From assembly GCA_012718945.1 (NCBI GenBank), contig JAAYBL010000114.1, positions 1-39,654 on the forward strand: a DNA stretch of 39,654 nucleotides, written 5' to 3'. The notes under the pieces are model-generated. The model worked only from the letters and a program-made list of their open reading frames with translations. It had not been told where the DNA came from and did no database searches. The position numbers and the translations under genes were made by a program. This DNA comes from Bacteroidales bacterium. Lineage in GTDB: Bacteria > Bacteroidota > Bacteroidia > Bacteroidales > UBA1402. Shown here one piece after another: positions 1-8,112 of this stretch (position 1 is its first letter; every line of letters starts with the position of its first letter).

Positions 1-35
1 AGTCCTCTTTTATTTATTTTATTATTTTTTATTTT

Positions 36-281
36 ATGAACATTTACATTGGTAACCTGAACTACAGCGTTCGGGAAAATGACTTGAAAGAAGTGATGGA
101 AGATTACGGTACCGTTCTTTCTGTTAAGATTATCAAAGACCGCGAAACCGGACGTTCCAAAGGTTTTGCTTTCTGCGAAATCGAAGAAGAAGATGGTGCT
201 AAAAAAGCCATCGCCGAACTGAACGGTTCAGACTACGCCGGTCGCCCCATGGTTGTCAAGGAAGCTCTTCCTAAAAACTAA
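36..281 (+). CDS. Single-RRM RNA-binding protein
   Basis: An 81-residue protein made of one RNA recognition motif. RNP2 is visible at residues 3-8 (IYIGNL) and RNP1 at 42-49 (KGFAFCEI), with the aromatic residues that stack on RNA bases at Y4, F44 and F46. Small single-RRM proteins of this size are common in Bacteroidetes and cyanobacteria; they are thought to bind single-stranded RNA and affect mRNA stability or translation, but the targets here are unknown. The C-terminus is short and lacks the glycine-rich tail found in many relatives. The ATG at 36 begins directly with the first beta strand, so the start is secure. The upstream sequence visible is T-rich with no clear ribosome binding site, as is usual for the phylum. 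A strong hairpin terminator follows. Confidence 0.95.
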   Translation: MNIYIGNLNYSVRENDLKEVMEDYGTVLSVKIIKDRETGRSKGFAFCEIEEEDGAKKAIAELNGSDYAGRPMVVKEALPKN

Positions 282-326
282 GCAACCTACTACACTGATT
301 GATCTCACTTACTATAAGTCATCCAG

Positions 327-360
327 GAAAACCGCTTCACGAAGCGGTTTTCTTTTTTTT
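327..360 (+). terminator. Rho-independent terminator of the RRM gene
   Basis: A perfect 12-bp inverted repeat (327-338 with 341-352, 2-nt loop) is followed by a run of T to 360. It lies 46 bp after the RRM stop codon. Confidence 0.9.
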
Positions 361-384
361 ACACCTTTTCAAAGAGCGTTTATT

Positions 385-416
385 AAAAAGGGGGCCACTA
401 CCAGCCCCCTTTTTTT
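385..416. terminator. Bidirectional terminator between convergent genes
   Basis: An A5G5C arm at 385-395 pairs with GC5T5 at 404-414. A T-run follows on the plus strand, and an A-run precedes it, which is a T-run on the minus strand. It sits just after the stop of the minus-strand carboxyltransferase gene and backs up the first terminator for the plus-strand RRM gene. Confidence 0.8.
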
Positions 417-426
417 CCTATCGGCA

Positions 427-2214
427 TCAATCAGCCAACACAAAGCCTAACACCTGGTTTTTCTGCACCGCCTTACCCTGGGGCACGTCCACCTGAATCA
501 GATTACCATCGGCCGCAGGATACACAGGTTCAAGGCCATAGGCATTCTGCACCCAGCAGAACGGTTCTTTCTTTTTCACCGGAGTGCCTATGGTTGGCGA
601 TGTGGAGGGGCCGGTAACATCGACCTGCCACAACACTTGACCAGCCGTCGGGGCCTGGATGGCCAGCGCTCCTGGATGGGCCTTCAACAGACCTTCGGCA
701 TCGATATTGGGCACTTCCACCACGGGTCTTTCCACGAAGATGGGCGCTCCAGCCTTAATTTTGGCCTGTTCCAATTCCTGTTCAAAACGTTGTTTGGCAA
801 TACCCGACTTATAATCCCTGTACTGCCTATCGTGCATGGCCAATTCAAAGAGTTCTTCCTCATCTTTGCCCAATTCCCAGCCGTTGGCCTCCATTTCAGC
901 CCTATAGGTGGGCAAGGCATCGGGATAAGCGTCCTGAGGATTGCCTGTATAGAATTCCAGTTCCTTTTCTTTGATAACCTTATGAATCTCCGGTGCCAAC
1001 TCGCCGGGCAGTTGTCCCATCCGACCCAGGATCATGTTCCAACTATCCTTGTCAATGTTACTGAAACGGGGTTCACCCTTGGCCATGGAGAAGATGTTCA
1101 TCAAGGCCACATTTTTCACATATTGGCTGAACGGAGTCACCAAGGGAGGATAGCCCAGACGCGGCCACACATAGGCCACTTCGTTGAATAGCTGAACCAC
1201 CAGGTCATTAAACGTAACTTCCTTTTTCTTATGCTGACGCAAGGCCATGTTGATAGCGTTGTGCATGCCCTTCAGGTCGGCCATCATGGAGCCCATCATA
1301 CCGCCAGGCAACCCGCATCCAACCAGCAGGGAGGACATTTGCTTGTTGCTGCTGTCGATGAAGTACCCCAGAAAATCGTCCATAAAGCTCTGCGTCAATC
1401 GCCTGGCTTCCATGTAGGCATCCATGTTGATGTCTTTCACCAGGAATCCGGCCTCTTTAAGCATGGCCTGTATGGTGATCACATCGGGGTGAACCATGCC
1501 CCAGGAAAGGGGTTCCATAGCCACATCGAGGTAATCGGCACCAGCCTTGGCTACTTCCAACATGGAAGCCGTGGAGAACCCAGGTCCAGTATGGCCATGG
1601 TATTCCACCTTCACATCAGGATGCCTTTCTTTAATCATTTTCGTCAATTGTCCCAGGAAGGTGGGACGGCCAATACCGGCCATGTCCTTGAGACAAATCT
1701 CCTGGGCACCCATATCCACCAACTTGTCGGCCAAACCCGAGTAATAATCAACCGTGTGAACGGGAGAATGAGTGATACAAAGCGCAGCCTGAGAAATCAT
1801 ACCGGCTTCTCTGGCATATTTGATAGACAATTCGAGGTTTCTGGGGTCGTTCAGGCCACAAAACGAGCGGGCAATATTGGTTCCTTGGGCTTGCTTGACC
1901 TTGAACATCAGACGGCGCACATCAGCGGGAACGGGATTCATGCGGATACCGTTCAGGGCTCTCTCCAGCATGTGTGTTTGAATACCGGCTTTGTTGAAAG
2001 GCGCGGTCCACTCACGAACCGCCTTGTTGGGATTTTCGCCAAACAGAAGGTTGACCTGCTCAAAGGCTCCTCCATTGGTTTCTACTCGATCAAAACACCC
2101 CATGTCAATGATGACGGGTGCGATTTGTGTTAGTTGATCCACGCGTGGCACATACTTGCCTGAAGACTGCCACATGTCTCTGTAAACCAGGCTAAAGCGA
2201 ATTTCCTTGCCCAT
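427..2214 (-). CDS. Oxaloacetate decarboxylase / pyruvate carboxylase subunit B-type carboxyltransferase with degenerate biotinyl domain
   Basis: A 595-residue homologue of the carboxyltransferase subunit of oxaloacetate decarboxylase and of pyruvate carboxylase subunit B. Family members move CO2 between a keto acid and biotin. The TIM-barrel domain shows the metal-site Asp (YRDMWQ near the N-terminus), the KDMAG lysine that is carbamylated in relatives, and the HGHTG metal-binding histidines. The last 70 or so residues have the fold pattern of a biotinyl domain, but the place of the biotinylated MKM motif reads AYG, so no lysine can be biotinylated there. The enzyme either uses a separate biotin carrier or the domain has another role. 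The start at 2214 (MGKEIRFSLVYRD) fits the family; the longer frame from 2256 would begin inside the -7 promoter element at 2254-2261. No partner subunit genes lie next to it. Confidence 0.9.
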   Translation of the reverse strand: MGKEIRFSLVYRDMWQSSGKYVPRVDQLTQIAPVIIDMGCFDRVETNGGAFEQVNLLFGENPNKAVREWTAPFNKAGIQTHMLERALNGIRMNPVPADVRRLMFKVKQAQGTNIARSFCGLNDPRNLELSIKYAREAGMISQAALCITHSPVHTVDYYSGLADKLVDMGAQEICLKDMAGIGRPTFLGQLTKMIKERHPDVKVEYHGHTGPGFSTASMLEVAKAGADYLDVAMEPLSWGMVHPDVITIQAMLKEAGFLVKDINMDAYMEARRLTQSFMDDFLGYFIDSSNKQMSSLLVGCGLPGGMMGSMMADLKGMHNAINMALRQHKKKEVTFNDLVVQLFNEVAYVWPRLGYPPLVTPFSQYVKNVALMNIFSMAKGEPRFSNIDKDSWNMILGRMGQLPGELAPEIHKVIKEKELEFYTGNPQDAYPDALPTYRAEMEANGWELGKDEEELFELAMHDRQYRDYKSGIAKQRFEQELEQAKIKAGAPIFVERPVVEVPNIDAEGLLKAHPGALAIQAPTAGQVLWQVDVTGPSTSPTIGTPVKKKEPFCWVQNAYGLEPVYPAADGNLIQVDVPQGKAVQKNQVLGFVLAD

Positions 2215-2253
2215 TTTTTGCCCAATCTTTAACGTTAATGTCGTTCGACCAGA

Positions 2254-2261
2254 CAAAATTA
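2254..2261 (-). promoter_or_regulatory. -7 element for the carboxyltransferase gene
   Basis: TAATTTTG on the minus strand matches the Bacteroidetes TAnnTTTG element. It lies 40 bp upstream of the ATG at 2214. No clear -33 element is seen at the right distance. Confidence 0.5.
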
Positions 2262-2304
2262 AGGAAAATTTTCTCCAATTATCCCGTATTACGGAAATAA
2301 TTCT

Positions 2305-2934
2305 TTAATTCTTTGAATTTTTATGCACTCGCTTGATAATCAAGTAGACTACAAAAAGTACCCCAACACCAATGGCGGCCAAGGAAAGTTCCTTGTAATA
2401 CAGTTCAAACGTCGCTTGATTCTTGCCAAAATAATAACCCAACAGCGCCAGAATGACATTCCACAAGGTAGAGCCCAAAACGGTGTAGATAATGAAGGGC
2501 TTCATTTTCATTTTTGCCAATCCAGCGGGTATGGAAATCAACTGACGGATACCGGGTATGAGGCGTCCGATAAAGGTGGAGGTATTGCCGTTCTTGATGA
2601 AGTAATCCTCTGCTTGCTGAATTTTATTCTTATTGAGCAAAAACAACCTGGCATACTTGCTGTCGGCCAATTTATAGACGAGAGCCCTACCCAAATAAAG
2701 CGCCAGGTAATAGTTAAACAAGGCACCAAGCAGACAGCCCACTGAGGCCGATAAAATAACGAGAAACAAGTTGAGTTCGCCCTGTGAGGCTAAATAAGCA
2801 GCCGGGGGCAGTACGATTTCACTGGGGAAGGGAATAAAGGAACTTTCCACGGTCATCAACAAGGCGATGGTCCAATAATTCAGGTTGGACATATACCAGT
2901 CGGCGACGGTGCTGAAAATAGAAAGAAGCATCAT
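2305..2934 (-). CDS. DedA family membrane protein
   Basis: A 209-residue membrane protein of the DedA/VTT family. These proteins are inner-membrane and are linked to flipping of undecaprenyl phosphate or phospholipids and to proton-dependent envelope homeostasis. Family hallmarks are the early SSFIPFPSE segment with its conserved glutamate, and the GRLIPGIRQLISIPAG segment with the conserved arginine, proline and glycine residues. Hydrophobic stretches flank both segments and a basic tail (KRVHKNSKN) ends the protein. The start is at 2934 or the next Met codon at 2931. A near-match to the promoter element (CATCTTTG at 2969-2976, minus strand, with TTTG 22 bp upstream) may serve it, which would make it a separate transcript from the Msr gene 105 bp upstream. 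The exact substrate cannot be told from sequence. Confidence 0.93.
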   Translation of the reverse strand: MMLLSIFSTVADWYMSNLNYWTIALLMTVESSFIPFPSEIVLPPAAYLASQGELNLFLVILSASVGCLLGALFNYYLALYLGRALVYKLADSKYARLFLLNKNKIQQAEDYFIKNGNTSTFIGRLIPGIRQLISIPAGLAKMKMKPFIIYTVLGSTLWNVILALLGYYFGKNQATFELYYKELSLAAIGVGVLFVVYLIIKRVHKNSKN

Positions 2935-3039
2935 GGTGGAAATGGTTATGGATTTGGAATGTGCCTGGCAAAGATGTCTCCTGCCTTGATTGACTGCGCA
3001 AAGAAAGCAAAAAAAAGTAAGCTAATCTGTTAACGGCCG

Positions 3040-3891
3040 TTAAAACCGGCGTGTCCGGAAATGGCAATACGGCTCTGTACCCTTGCGTTCGTAGTAATCC
3101 TGATGGTAGCCTTCTGCCTCCCAGAACGTATCGGCTGGCGTCACCTTAGTCACCACTTTGTATCCCTTTTCTTTCAGCAGGTTGATGAGCTTTTCAGCAA
3201 CCTCTCGCTGTTGGGGTGTCGTATAGAATATTTCAGAGCGGTATTGAGGGCCTATATCTGGTCCTTGACCGTCAGCCTGTTCCGGATCATGGATCTCGAA
3301 AAAGACCTTGGCCAGGTGTTCGTAGGTGGTTATGTCCGGATCGAAAAAGATGGAGACAGCTTCGGCATGGCCAGTCGTATGCGCTTTGACGGCCTCGTAG
3401 GTGGGATGTTGCAGATGGCCACCAATGTAACCGCTGGTCACCGACAAGACGCCTGGCTCCTTCTGCATCAGGTGCTCAACTCCCCAAAAACAGCCACCGG
3501 CAAAAATGGCGGTTTCCATGCGTTGCAAGGTAGCCAAAGGCAATGTGGTAAACTCCAACGAGATAGAATTGACACAATGCCTGGTATCGGTCGGTGTGAA
3601 TCCTTCCCCTTCAAAGACATGCCCCAAGTGACCGCCACAATTAGCACAGACGATCTCCGTACGACGGCCATCAGCATCGGGTTGACGCTTGACAGCACCT
3701 GGCAACGCTTTGTCAAAACTGGGCCAGCCGCAACCAGCATCAAATTTATCAACAGAAACATACAGCGGTGCATTGCATTGTTTGCACAGATAAGTACCTG
3801 GTTCGTCAAAATGTTCATAGATGCCACTGTTCGGCCTTTCCGTTCCTTTATCAAGTATGACGGCCTTTTCCTGAGGTGTTAAAAATTTCAT
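3040..3891 (-). CDS. msrAB: MsrB-MsrA fusion, peptide methionine sulfoxide reductase
   Basis: A 283-residue two-domain repair enzyme that reduces both stereoisomers of methionine sulfoxide in proteins. Residues 1 to about 115 are MsrB: zinc cysteines C36/C39 and C82/C85, and the catalytic C106 in RHCVN. Residues 125 to about 275 are MsrA: GGCFWG with catalytic C134, then a C-terminal YCHF cysteine that may resolve the disulfide. MsrB comes first, the reverse of the better-known PilB-type MsrA-MsrB order. There is no signal peptide, so it should act in the cytoplasm. Its ATG overlaps the stop of the upstream barrel-like gene in an ATGA arrangement, indicating translational coupling in the trmB-mrp run. 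Confidence 0.97.
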   Translation of the reverse strand: MKFLTPQEKAVILDKGTERPNSGIYEHFDEPGTYLCKQCNAPLYVSVDKFDAGCGWPSFDKALPGAVKRQPDADGRRTEIVCANCGGHLGHVFEGEGFTPTDTRHCVNSISLEFTTLPLATLQRMETAIFAGGCFWGVEHLMQKEPGVLSVTSGYIGGHLQHPTYEAVKAHTTGHAEAVSIFFDPDITTYEHLAKVFFEIHDPEQADGQGPDIGPQYRSEIFYTTPQQREVAEKLINLLKEKGYKVVTKVTPADTFWEAEGYHQDYYERKGTEPYCHFRTRRF

Positions 3892-4853
3892 CGGTCTTTA
3901 TTTTTTGGATAGAGATCAAAACCAACCCCAGCCTGCACCCTGCGGAAAGGGTAATCGTGCAAGGCATGCTGGTACTGTACGTAGTATTTCAAGGGGCCAT
4001 TGCCGTACGTCAACTTACTGCGTAGCACCATCGGCCTGTCGCCCTTGTCGGTCCAACCATAATAGCCGGCAGCCTCATTTGACCAGGTAAGGTGATTGCG
4101 TCTCAGTTGCACTTGAAGGGCACCAGTGGAGGCGTCATTTTGTTGATGATTGTTCAATTGATACGACAAAAATCCCACGTTGCCAACCAATCGAAGTTCC
4201 TGAACAAACGCCTGAGGCCTTATCCAGGATTTGCCGACAGCCCCCCTTAACGCGTAACCTGGTGTGTCAAAATTGCGAGCTCCTGCCGATGTATTGCTAG
4301 AAGCGGTCTTCAGAACCCACTCAATCTTCAAGTCGGGTCTATACTTCGCTTCCTCTACTATGCGCACCTGTGTGGATAGGTATAAGTCACCAATAATAAA
4401 AGTCTGTTCGCCCGATTCTACGGTGGAAGCCCTGATATCACGGATGGCCATGGTTGTCTTGTAGTGTTCCACCAGCGTCCCCCAACCACTCACCACCACC
4501 CGACCCGGCCACAACATATAATTGATTTGAGCCGATATACTCTGTGTTTGATCACCAAAGCCCCAAAAAACATCGGAGGCGACATCGATACGGTGCGTTT
4601 TCAGTGTACGGGCATCGAGGGTCTCAAAAACTGGCATGGCATTGGGGCCGAAAAATGCGGCCGTATAGGTCATGTAGCTATTCCAAGGCTTGGTGCCATC
4701 GTACCCATGAACCGCTTGCCACCAAAGAGGCGGCCAGGCCATAGTGGGTACCAACAGACTACATAAGAGCCAGCAAGTCAAGCCCCAACTCATTCTCAAC
4801 CAATGGTTGGGTCGGGAGGTCAGCGTTTTGTGTTTTCCATGGCTGGGGCACAT
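3888..4853 (-). CDS. Secreted beta-rich protein, probable outer-membrane barrel, unknown function
   Basis: A 321-residue protein I do not recognise. A hydrophobic segment at residues 22-39 (MSWGLTCWLLCSLLVPTMA) looks like a signal peptide preceded by a long basic N-terminus; an alternative start at 4793 would begin right at that segment. The mature part has no further hydrophobic helix. It alternates short polar and aromatic stretches typical of beta strands (for example YYVQYQHALHDYPFRRVQAGVGFDLY at the C-terminal end), which fits a small outer-membrane barrel. The gene begins 13 bp after mrp and overlaps msrAB by 4 bp, so it is transcribed between a cluster-assembly ATPase and an oxidative repair enzyme. 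Whether that order is functional is unknown. Confidence 0.75.
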   Translation of the reverse strand: MCPSHGKHKTLTSRPNHWLRMSWGLTCWLLCSLLVPTMAWPPLWWQAVHGYDGTKPWNSYMTYTAAFFGPNAMPVFETLDARTLKTHRIDVASDVFWGFGDQTQSISAQINYMLWPGRVVVSGWGTLVEHYKTTMAIRDIRASTVESGEQTFIIGDLYLSTQVRIVEEAKYRPDLKIEWVLKTASSNTSAGARNFDTPGYALRGAVGKSWIRPQAFVQELRLVGNVGFLSYQLNNHQQNDASTGALQVQLRRNHLTWSNEAAGYYGWTDKGDRPMVLRSKLTYGNGPLKYYVQYQHALHDYPFRRVQAGVGFDLYPKNKDR

Positions 4854-4866
4854 GGTTATTTAGTGG

Positions 4867-5970
4867 TTATTTAGTGGTCACCTCTACCCGTTTGGTGGGG
4901 GCCATTGTTTCATTGCGGATGGACACCTGACGTACGACGTTGTCAGCCAATTCCATGAATGCCATCCCTGTAAGGCTGTCTGCATTCAAGGCCACCGGTT
5001 TGCCTTGGTCACCGCCTTCACAGATGCTCTGCACGACAGGAATCTGTCCCAACAAGGGAATGTTCAATTCCTCAGCCAACCGCTTGCAGCCTTCCTGCCC
5101 AAACAGGTAATACTTGTTGTTCGGCAATTCGGCCGGCGTAAACCATGCCATATTTTCCACCAAACCCAATACAGGCACATTGACCTTGTCACCCATAAAC
5201 ATACTGATACCCTTGCGAGCATCGGCCAACGCCACCTGCTGTGGCGTACTCACGACAACAGCGCCGGTAATGGACAAGGTTTGAACCAAGGTGAGGTGAA
5301 TATCGCTGGTACCCGGAGGCAAATCGAGCAGGAGAAAATCGAGCGCTCCCCAATTGGCATCAGCAATCAGTTGCTTGAGGGCGTTGGAAGCCATGCCGCC
5401 CCTCCATACCACCGCATCGTTTTTATTGACAAAAAATCCGATAGACAATAACTTGATCCCGTATTTTTCTTCGGGCTGGATCAAGTCACGTCCGTCAATG
5501 CGTTCCAACGCGGGTCTGGCATCTTCTACATCAAACATCTTGGGAACGGATGGACCGAAAATATCAGCATCGAGCAAGCCAACCTTGTAGCCCTTCATTG
5601 CCAAAGCAACAGCCAGATTTGAAGCAACGGTCGATTTACCCACCCCTCCCTTTCCAGAGGCTATCGCAAGGATGTTCTTCACCTGAGGAAGAAGTTTGTC
5701 CGGTTCAGGCCTGGCCAATTGGGCAGCCTTTACATCGATGGTCACGACCACTTCCTCACCTACATAGGTATGGATGGCTGCCTCTGCGGCTTTGACGACC
5801 GACTTGACAAACGGATCGTTGGGTTTTTCAAACTTCAACGTAAAAGAGACATTGGCGCCTTCAATGCGGATATTATCTTCCACCATGCCGGCAGCAATCA
5901 AATCTTTTCCTGTGCCCGGATAACGAACCTTCTCGAGGGCATCTGTTATGAGTTTTGGATAAATAGTCAT
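4867..5970 (-). CDS. mrp: Mrp/ApbC family iron-sulfur carrier ATPase
   Basis: A 367-residue protein with an N-terminal MIP18/DUF59 domain (about residues 5-80) and a ParA-like P-loop ATPase domain from about 98. The deviant Walker A GKGGVGKST is at 106-114, with DADIFGPS and LLLDLPPGTSD following. Mrp/ApbC proteins bind and transfer iron-sulfur clusters to apoproteins in the cytoplasm. The canonical CxxC after the VENM motif is absent: the stretch reads VENMAWFTPAELPNNKYYLFG. I believe this is the usual form in Bacteroidetes, so cluster binding would have to use other ligands. It begins 11 bp after trmB and is followed 13 bp later by the barrel-like gene. Confidence 0.95.
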   Translation of the reverse strand: MTIYPKLITDALEKVRYPGTGKDLIAAGMVEDNIRIEGANVSFTLKFEKPNDPFVKSVVKAAEAAIHTYVGEEVVVTIDVKAAQLARPEPDKLLPQVKNILAIASGKGGVGKSTVASNLAVALAMKGYKVGLLDADIFGPSVPKMFDVEDARPALERIDGRDLIQPEEKYGIKLLSIGFFVNKNDAVVWRGGMASNALKQLIADANWGALDFLLLDLPPGTSDIHLTLVQTLSITGAVVVSTPQQVALADARKGISMFMGDKVNVPVLGLVENMAWFTPAELPNNKYYLFGQEGCKRLAEELNIPLLGQIPVVQSICEGGDQGKPVALNADSLTGMAFMELADNVVRQVSIRNETMAPTKRVEVTTK

Positions 5971-5981
5971 ATTACAAGGTA

Positions 5982-6752
5982 TTAAAGCGATGATTCAACC
6001 CCGGAGCCAGGTGCCACGCGGACACTTCGACCGAAACTACGGTAAGGATCAGGGGTGATTTCAGTTTCCGGCTCCTGCCAATCCACGTTGGAAGGCATCC
6101 TAAACTGCAAATATTTGATGGTCAGGCCACGCATAAGCCATTGACTTTCGTAGAACGTTTTGATACTCAACAAGGGGTCGTTCCAGCCACAGTGGTATAG
6201 ATCGTCAGTATCGTGCACCACAGGGAGATTGTTGAGCTGAACCATTTCCTTGGTATATTGGTACATAAAGGCGCTGTCCGTTTTGAGATGGATCAAGCCA
6301 TCTGGTTGCAGAATGCGTTGATAATCTTGCATAAAGCGCGTGGACGTCAGGCGTTTGCGCACCTTTTTCATCTGAGGATCGGGGAACGTCAGCCAAATCT
6401 CAGCCACTTCACCCGGGGCAAAGAAACGACCGATGTATTCAATGTGTGTCCTAAGGAAAACAGCATTGGACAAACCATTGTCCTGAACTGCCTTGGCACC
6501 TGTCCACATACGGGCCCCCTTAATATCGATACCGATGACGTTTTTATGAGGGTACAATTCGGCCAATGCGACGGTATACTCACCCTTGCCACAACCGAGT
6601 TCCAGCACCAGGGGGTGGTCATTCTTGAACACAGAGCGGCTCCATTGACCCTTGAATGGATGGTCAATCAGTCTGTCTTCATGCCCTGCGCATTCGAAGA
6701 CGTGCGGCCACTCGCTCATATCACTGAATTTCTGCAATTTATTCTTGCCCAT
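5982..6752 (-). CDS. trmB: tRNA (guanine-N7-)-methyltransferase
   Basis: A 256-residue class I SAM-dependent methyltransferase that makes m7G46 in the variable loop of tRNAs. The SAM-binding GCGKG is at residues 53-57, the acidic GIDIKG follows, and the family motif WLTFPDPQMKK with KRLTS is present. The C-terminal FYESQW region also fits TrmB. The ATG at 6752 gives MGKNKLQKF, a usual TrmB N-terminus in this phylum. It is the first gene of the tight run trmB-mrp-barrel-msrAB. No TAnnTTTG element is seen in the 94 bp between it and ilvE, so it may be read through from ilvE. Confidence 0.96.
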   Translation of the reverse strand: MGKNKLQKFSDMSEWPHVFECAGHEDRLIDHPFKGQWSRSVFKNDHPLVLELGCGKGEYTVALAELYPHKNVIGIDIKGARMWTGAKAVQDNGLSNAVFLRTHIEYIGRFFAPGEVAEIWLTFPDPQMKKVRKRLTSTRFMQDYQRILQPDGLIHLKTDSAFMYQYTKEMVQLNNLPVVHDTDDLYHCGWNDPLLSIKTFYESQWLMRGLTIKYLQFRMPSNVDWQEPETEITPDPYRSFGRSVRVAPGSGVESSL

Positions 6753-6846
6753 AATCAGGTCGTGTGAGGGTCATATTACGTAAAAAAAAGGAAAGCACGC
6801 AGAGGCGATTCACGGTCGGCTCTGCGGCGGTATGCGATAGGAACCG

Positions 6847-7866
6847 TCAGTCAATTACGGTCGTCCATCCGTGGGGGTCTGCCATTTCTCCGTATTGGAT
6901 AGCCCTCAATTCGTGGTAGAGTTTGCTCGACACGGGGCCTGGTTCTCCATCCTTGGAAATCACATAGTTGACACCTTTTTCCGGATCATCGATCCAACCG
7001 ATGGGTGAAATGACGGCGGCTGTTCCGCAGGCACCAATTTCGTCAAATTCGGGTATCTCGTCCAACGGCACAGGGCGGCGTTCCACCGTCATTCCCATGT
7101 CCTTTGCCAACTGCATCAAGCTTTTATTGGTAATGGAGGGCAGGATACTGGTCGATTCCGGTGTCACATAGGTGTTGCCTTTGATCATGAAGAAATTGGC
7201 AGCGCCGCATTCGTCGATGTATTTCTTTTCCTTGGCATCCAGGTAAACCACCATAGAATAGCCTTTATCATGGGCAAGTTGTCCTGACTTCAAACTGGCA
7301 GCGTAGTTGCCACCTACCTTGATGGTGCCGGTGCCGTGTGGAGCAGCCCTGTCGAAGTCGCGCATGACAATGACCTTCGATGGTTTGAAGCCCGTTTTGA
7401 AGTAGGGGCCAACCGGTGACACAAACAGTACAAACAGGTATTCATCGGAAGGTTGCACACCCACCTTGGCACCCACTCCTATCAGAAGGGGCCTTATGTA
7501 TAAGGAAGCACCTGATTCATAAGGGGGCACAAAACGCTCGTTCAGTTTGACCACTTTTTTGACAGCCTCCGTGAACAGTTCAACCGGAAAGGGTTCCATC
7601 ATGATTTCCTCAGCCGACCGTTTCAAACGTGCGGCGTTTTCATCCATGCGGAACACCCTGATTTTTCCGTCAGGTCCCCTGAAGGCCTTCAAACCCTCAA
7701 ACGCTTCTTGTCCATAATGCAGGCAAGTTGCTGCCATGTGCATGGTAATATTTTCTGACGTGGAGACTTCAAGGTTTCCCCATTGACCGTTCCGGAAATA
7801 ACAACGGATGTTGTAATCGGTTGGCAAGTAGCCAAAAGACAGTTCTGACCAGTTAAGTGTGTTCAT
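6847..7866 (-). CDS. ilvE: Branched-chain amino acid aminotransferase
   Basis: A 339-residue fold-type IV PLP enzyme that interconverts leucine, isoleucine and valine with their keto acids, using glutamate and 2-oxoglutarate. The PLP lysine is K183 in the motif TIKVGGNYAAS. The region YIDECGAANFF and the GTAAVISPIG segment that binds the PLP phosphate also fit. The start at 7866 (MNTLNWSELSFGY) is the family N-terminus. The longer frame reaching 7986 reads through an uncharacteristic 40-residue extension and the promoter element at 7915-7922. It is divergent from asnB, so the two amino-acid genes share a 246-bp control region. Confidence 0.96.
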   Translation of the reverse strand: MNTLNWSELSFGYLPTDYNIRCYFRNGQWGNLEVSTSENITMHMAATCLHYGQEAFEGLKAFRGPDGKIRVFRMDENAARLKRSAEEIMMEPFPVELFTEAVKKVVKLNERFVPPYESGASLYIRPLLIGVGAKVGVQPSDEYLFVLFVSPVGPYFKTGFKPSKVIVMRDFDRAAPHGTGTIKVGGNYAASLKSGQLAHDKGYSMVVYLDAKEKKYIDECGAANFFMIKGNTYVTPESTSILPSITNKSLMQLAKDMGMTVERRPVPLDEIPEFDEIGACGTAAVISPIGWIDDPEKGVNYVISKDGEPGPVSSKLYHELRAIQYGEMADPHGWTTVID

Positions 7867-7914
7867 TAGACTAAAAAAAAGCCTGTGAGGCGTCAAATCA
7901 TTTTGAGTGTGGTG

Positions 7915-7922
7915 CAAAAATA
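7915..7922 (-). promoter_or_regulatory. -7 element for ilvE
   Basis: TATTTTTG on the minus strand matches TAnnTTTG and lies 48 bp upstream of the ilvE ATG. No -33 element is evident. Confidence 0.45.
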
Positions 7923-8048
7923 CAGGTTTGTTTGGATTTTTAGCATGATTTTGTTGGGAAGTTCGAAATTTTGCTGCATTGGTCAATGTACGAAGGTATC
8001 GGCAGTAAAAGTATCAAATATTACGGCTATTTTTGATTTTAATCCTCC

Positions 8049-8084
8049 TTTTGATAGTTATATACACTTTTTTATATACATTTG
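8049..8084 (+). promoter_or_regulatory. Promoter of asnB
   Basis: TTTTG at 8049-8053 and TACATTTG at 8077-8084, separated by 23 bp. The -7 element is exact; the spacer is a little longer than the usual 19-21 bp. The asnB ATG follows 28 bp later. Confidence 0.6.
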
Positions 8085-8112
8085 TCGCATTATACCATTA
8101 TTCACTTACATT

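Noticed and set aside
1231-2133. Long (300-codon) plus-strand frame
   Set aside because: Antisense to the well-conserved carboxyltransferase gene; its product is His/Gly-rich without any family motif.
2139-2148. 10-bp palindrome CCACGCGTGG
   Set aside because: Lies inside a coding region, does not extend further and has no second copy noticed nearby.
3061-3882. 273-codon plus-strand frame
   Set aside because: Exact antisense of the MsrB-MsrA gene, whose active-site motifs are clear.
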